Below are positions 60,266-64,000 of a stretch of 64,000 bases of DNA, piece after piece; the stretch's first letter is position 1, and each line of letters starts with the position of its first letter. This stretch comes from Owenia fusiformis (Eukaryota; Annelida; Polychaeta; Sabellida; Oweniidae). The position numbers were made by a program, and so were the translations under genes. Where the stretch lies: assembly GCA_903813345.2 (NCBI GenBank), contig CAIIXF020000010.1, forward strand, positions 22,891,181-22,955,180, read 5' to 3'. The notes beneath the pieces were generated by a model that was given only the letters and a program-made list of their open reading frames with translations, was not told where the DNA came from and made no database searches.

Positions 60266-63200
60266 CTTCATGATAATGAAAAAAATGTTTAGAATTAGAA
60301 TCTTGATTGAGTACAAATGTGTCGATATGATCAAAATATTAGATTTTCATCTCCACCTGAAGGGCCAAAGAGCAATAATTTGATGGAAAGATAAACATAT
60401 ATTCATCGACATTATTAGTCAGTCCGAAAACAAGACTGCATGTAAATACTAAGTCATCTATCTATTTAAAGCCCCACTCTGCGTATTTTCAATGTTTTTA
60501 GGCAAAATAAAGACTTTTATATGAATTCTATAGAATGTCCAATGTATTGATAAGAACCCTATCTTTCATTTGACACCAACAACAGCTCAAACGGACCACA
60601 TCAAAGCTTACAATAATTAATCAAAAAATAGTTTTTATCAATGCCATTGAAAGATGGCGAAGTTGTTTGTACTACATGATACATTCATTTTTATGAGGTG
60701 TCGCCATCTTTTAAATTAAAAGTAATTAAAAACATGCACTTTGTTTAGCATGTGCATGCATGTCTAATGATCTCTGAACTTCAAATGGTTTTTTCTTTGT
60801 GAGTTATTTTTTTCTTGGTTCAGTATTAAAGCAAATCAAACTTTGTGTCATATTCCAGTGTGTGAGTAATATGTTTCATTGATAATTTTTTCTTTTTTCT
60901 TCTAAATTAAGTATAGTGGGGCTTTAAGGATATGATGTTTTAAAAAAATAATATTAAACCTTTTATCATGATGGAGTACTATCATCTTTAGTATGTAGGA
61001 ATCATCCATGTAGTGCCCTCTAGCCAGTGCACACATGTGGAGCATGTGGTTCACCAGTGTCCTTGTGACAAGCTTCAGTGTCATCTGTATGGTGACATGG
61101 TTAGGTGACATAGAGGTGACAAGACCCTGTTCATGGGTAGAGCAAGAAACTGGCCAACAGTAGTGTCCTAATTCACACTTTTGGAGACTCTTTGGTACCA
61201 GCACACAGGATATGTTCCCTTCTGACAACTCAGGCAATTCATCAAATACAATCTGAAATATATTTGACTTATAATGACTCGGTCACTGATTATCATTGTA
61301 TGCATGTTTATTTGAAGTCCTTTTAATTCCCATTCTGCCCTTGCATTAAGTAACAGAGATATTGCATATCAAATATAGGAAACACAATGAGATGTTGTAT
61401 CCATTAACTATAAATTTAAGAGCAAGTAAAGTTCATGTTGTTTACTTTTTATAGTGTGATTGAAGGCTCAATGGTCACATTCAAAAACATGGAAAGAATT
61501 AATAAAGTACAGTACAGTTCTCAATGAGTTTTGCTTTTCATATAATAGCTCAAAGAGTTATGTTGGCTATTGTAGAGGTGGGTATGACAGTAAAAATGTA
61601 GAGAGTTTTATTATGCACCTCATTAAAATACTCAAATCTGATTGGTTAAGAGCTGCAGGGTCTATTGCCATACGTGGCAGCAAGATCTCGTTCTATCCAG
61701 TATTGAAGCAACGAGATCTCCAACCATCCCGTATGCCAGAATACCTATCCTCGAAAAAATTACTTTTGACGAGTCCATTTGTCGATGACGTCATTTTCTT
61801 AGAATCTCTACCATGTTGAATTTGAGACGAATGCAAGGGAGAAATGATTTGATGATATGAGAGAAGGGGATTTCAATTCAATTTCCTGTGATTATACTGA
61901 CAAAGGGTAGGTGGCGCTAGATAAGGCATCGGCCAAACTTATTATGTATGGAGGGAATATTTAAGAATAAGGCCAAATGAGAGAATAAATGGAATTTTTG
62001 ATTGTCGAACACCAGGGTTTTTATAGGCTCGGCTTCTATTTTAGTAGACCCATTCTTTAAAATAGCCTAAAGTATTTCTCAAGGGAGGTGCATAATAAAA
62101 TAAATACTGGATGACCATGAGGTGGATATGCCAGAATACCTATCCTCGAAAAGAAATACTAGGCTCGGCTTCGCCTCGCCTAGTATTTTTTCCTCGGATA
62201 GGTATTCTGGCATATCCACCTCATGGTCATCCAGTATTTGTTTAATACCTTGTGGTTTGGGTTATATCGGTCCATCTGTAAACAGAAGGTGACATCAAGG
62301 CTATATGAACAAAACCCTCCTCCTCCTTGTAGCTCTATGTTAGCATTAGGCATAAACGTGATGGGAGTCAGTCCGTGTCTTGATATCACTGTTCTTAAGT
62401 ATTTCACCATCACATAGCTGGATATATGATTATTCTGATTTACAATTCCTAGTGGTTCAATCACAGGTCGCCCCTTACTTTTTGCATATTCTTCCTGAAA
62501 CAAGAACAAAATATGCCGTTGGCATAAAAGTCAAATGTCACTGGTCATTTTCAGGAGAAGGTAATGGCTGTGGCTGTTGCCACATAAATCTCGTTTTCAA
62601 AAGTCTATGAAAATCGCTTATCATTGAACTTGAAATTTTTAAACATGCAAGAGCTGACTAGTGCCAAGATCTGCTAAGGTTCTGGGCATGCTTGGTTAAT
62701 AGGATAGTTTCTAAATAGCAGAAAAATCAATGAAATCTCGTGCTGCCATCTTTTATTCAGCTTTTAACTTGGGCTAGAGCTCCATTCACTTACATGGTAA
62801 AATCTTGGAAAAGTGGCTTAATTTCATGATTTATCAAAGTGTGTTTGTTGAATCTGTATAAAACTTGAATGATATACCACATGATGACCCTGTTTATGTA
62901 CATGTTGTGATTAAACATGCAAATGTTGATTGACATACAAATAATCCACGGTTTTAAAGAATTTTAGCATTGCATCTATGGACATTTGGCCCAAGTTTTT
63001 TTAAATTGTCATAGAAAATTATTCAAATTACATAACTGTGTAAATCAAAGCTATTTTAGGAAAAAACATTTCACTGAATTCAAATATACCATTTAAAAGA
63101 AGGTAATGTAAGTCATTAGGGGTCTAATATGCAAGTCTCTTAAAATCTCACGAAAAACGAGATTTAGCGAGATTTCAAAAGCTATATGGAAACTATACTA

Positions 63201-64000
63201 TTAAATGGTGGCCATTTTGCTCTTTCAAAGTGCAATATTTATCACTGTGTGTTAGTTTTTATCAAAGGCTAGCTCTGCTCACATCTATGTACAAGACAGA
63301 ATATCAAGATATATTTTGAAATATATAGCTCTCAAGTTTTTATTATTACCTCCTGTTTCCTTAAATGATGTTTTACGTCATCTGGTACCCTAATATGAAA
63401 GTGTCCTCTTGAACAGCCAGTTTCTATGACTACATCTTTTGACATGGCCAACACTTCCAATGAGTCGAATTCATCCAGTTTTGAAATCTTTGTGCCATCA
63501 TAGTAGCTCCCTGTGTGCAGTTGTTTGGTCACCTTGAAGTAGGGATCGTAATCTTCGACTATTTTACATATGTCATCAACATGAACTTCAGCTAGTTTTT
63601 CTTGAAGGGTTCTCTCTTCAATAGTTCCTTCAGGTATTATAGCATCATGAACCTTTTGTACAAATTCACTCACATTCTGACTTGCATCAATAGATTTCAT
63701 TATCATTGTTAAATCATCCATGTTTTCATTGATGTTACCGGGTGCTACTGCTTCTTTTATGAAAAGTTTGATGAAGGTGCTGTAGCTTGGCAATATGGAG
63801 ATACAAAAGTCAGCCATATTAATTGTTCCAGTTTCCTTTGCCTGCATCTCTATGGCAACCAAGAGCTGTTTAATATCCGTGACATCCTCACCACATCCCA
63901 GAATTCCTGCAAGGATCATTCTAGGCCAAAATGTTTCCATATCTGCACGATTCTTTTTTGTCACATAGTCCCAAAAATTTTCCATCTCAGAGAAGTTATC
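59611..64000 (-). CDS. cGAS-like receptor / Mab-21-domain nucleotidyltransferase, 5' end beyond window
   Basis: Four minus-strand exons (64000-63350, 62494-62249, 61252-60960, 60265-59611) join in phase. They give 609 residues from the first ATG (63985). The frame stays open upstream (DNFSE), so the start is uncertain. The Mab-21 fold is clear: TGSYYDGTKISKLDEFD holds the GS motif (G159, S160) and the metal-binding pair E172/D174, twelve residues on, as in cGAS. SYSLDVTFCLQMD supplies the third acidic residue, D279, equivalent to the cGAS ISVDITLALE strand. SCVLVPK matches the cGAS FYLVPK strand. DDSYILKMIVLHH followed by SLGMCFKQICAEM matches the helical C-terminal lobe. No zinc-thumb insertion is seen. 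An intact triad suggests an active enzyme making a cyclic or linear nucleotide signal in innate immunity. The first 150 residues are unrecognised. Confidence 0.88.
60466..60927. mobile_element. piggyBac-like MITE
   Basis: TTAA (60466-60469) precedes AGCCCCACT. The right end is AGTGGGGCT followed by TTAA (60924-60927). The 9-bp perfect inverted ends with TTAA duplication fit piggyBac-type insertions. It lies in the intron between cGAS-like exons C and D and has no transposase. Confidence 0.6.
60960..61252 (-). CDS. cGAS-like exon C
   Basis: Minus-strand acceptor AAATATATTTCAG, donor ATAAAAG|GTTTAA, 293 bp, phase 0 to 2. Encodes IVFDELPELSEGNISCVLVP, a Cys/His-rich strand KCELGHYCWPVSCSTH, then DDSYILKMIVLHHDK. 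Confidence 0.87.
61606..62100. mobile_element. MITE with TTTTATTATGCACCTC ends
   Basis: A perfect 16-bp inverted repeat, TTTTATTATGCACCTC (61606-61621) and GAGGTGCATAATAAAA (62085-62100). About 495 bp in the intron between cGAS-like exons B and C. The 119-codon plus-strand frame over it is not a gene. Confidence 0.7.
62102..62239. repeat. 138-bp hairpin next to a splice donor
   Basis: Two 66-bp arms (62102-62167 and 62174-62239) are near-perfect reverse complements, with AAATACTGGATGACCATGAG at the outer edge and a short loop. The right arm stops 9 bases short of the exon B donor (GT at 62248-62247, minus). The arm phrase atgccagaatacctatcctc also occurs at 61734 inside the adjacent MITE. 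Confidence 0.85.
62249..62494 (-). CDS. cGAS-like exon B (third catalytic aspartate)
   Basis: Minus-strand acceptor TTCTTGTTTCAG, donor CACAAG|GTATTA, 246 bp, phase 0 to 0. Encodes EEYAKSKGRPVIEPLGIVNQ, then SYSLDVTFCLQMDRYNPNHK. Confidence 0.88.
62495..63349 (-). other. cGAS-like intron between exons A and B
   Basis: About 855 bp, AT-rich. No repeat, exon or RNA gene recognised. Confidence 0.6.
63350..64000 (-). CDS. cGAS-like exon A (N-terminal region plus GS and ExD motifs)
   Basis: Runs off the window edge. Donor CAGGAG|GTAATA at 63350, phase 0. From the ATG at 63985 it gives 212 codons: about 150 residues of unrecognised helical-looking sequence (MENFWDYVTKKNRADMETFW at the start), then HTGSYYDGTKISKLDEFDSL. 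A short pyrimidine tract before the ATG (ACTTCTCTGAG) could also be a weak acceptor. Confidence 0.86.

Noticed and set aside
61460-61819. 119-codon plus-strand frame, considered as a downstream Treslin exon.
   Set aside because: It overlaps a MITE and lacks the Ser/Thr-Pro sites expected of Treslin at that point.
1-64000. tRNA genes, rRNA, CRISPR arrays and bacterial operon features.
   Set aside because: No A/B-box pair in tRNA spacing, no rRNA-like stretch and no spaced direct repeats of CRISPR type were seen. Gene structure is eukaryotic throughout.

Overview
This is an AT-rich animal (metazoan) genomic window with GT-AG introns, large intron sizes and many short DNA-transposon remnants. 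It has no bacterial features. The gene set is basonuclin with three paired zinc fingers, full Treslin/TICRR, a METTL7-type methyltransferase and a cGAS-like/Mab-21 protein. That set, together with the repeat types, fits an invertebrate deuterostome. My best guess is an ambulacrarian such as an acorn worm, but the sequence read by eye cannot fix the species.

Layout: (1) 1-9440 is mostly non-coding, with a pogo/Tigger-like MITE and two weak exon-like islands near the left edge. (2) 9441-35011 (+) is a basonuclin gene, with four coding exons separated by introns of about 12 kb, 10 kb and 0.3 kb. The last exon alone encodes 820 residues with all six zinc fingers. The start exon was not found. (3) 35012-42336 is 3'UTR and intergenic DNA with several inverted-repeat elements. 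(4) 42337-44499 (-) is a two-exon METTL7/TMT1-like thiol methyltransferase. (5) 44855-59109+ (+) is the Treslin/TICRR replication-initiation gene. I could splice fifteen coding exons in consistent phase (about 1074 codons), and the 3' end is probably outside the window. METTL7 and Treslin start head-to-head, 355 bp apart, across an apparent bidirectional promoter. (6) 59611-64000 (-) holds four exons (609 codons from the first visible ATG) of a cGAS-like receptor/Mab-21 nucleotidyltransferase. It has the GS motif and a complete E/D...D catalytic triad, runs off the right edge, and lies convergent to Treslin or nested inside it.

The genes have no obvious shared pathway. Basonuclin is a transcription factor, Treslin fires replication origins, METTL7 is a membrane methyltransferase, and the cGAS-like protein would be an innate-immune sensor making a cyclic-nucleotide signal if active.

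The introns and spacers hold a rich set of repeats. They include two MULE-like MITEs with 9-bp target duplications, two copies of a roughly 450-bp foldback element, and two copies of a roughly 560-bp CCCGGG-ended element (one about 6 bp from a Treslin splice donor). A roughly 135-bp satellite is packed with nuclear-receptor half-sites. There are also a 40/37-bp minisatellite, a LINE 3' fragment, a piggyBac-like MITE and a 138-bp hairpin next to a splice donor of the cGAS-like gene. The most interesting items are the cGAS-like gene with an unrecognised N-terminal region, its arrangement with Treslin, and the half-site satellite.
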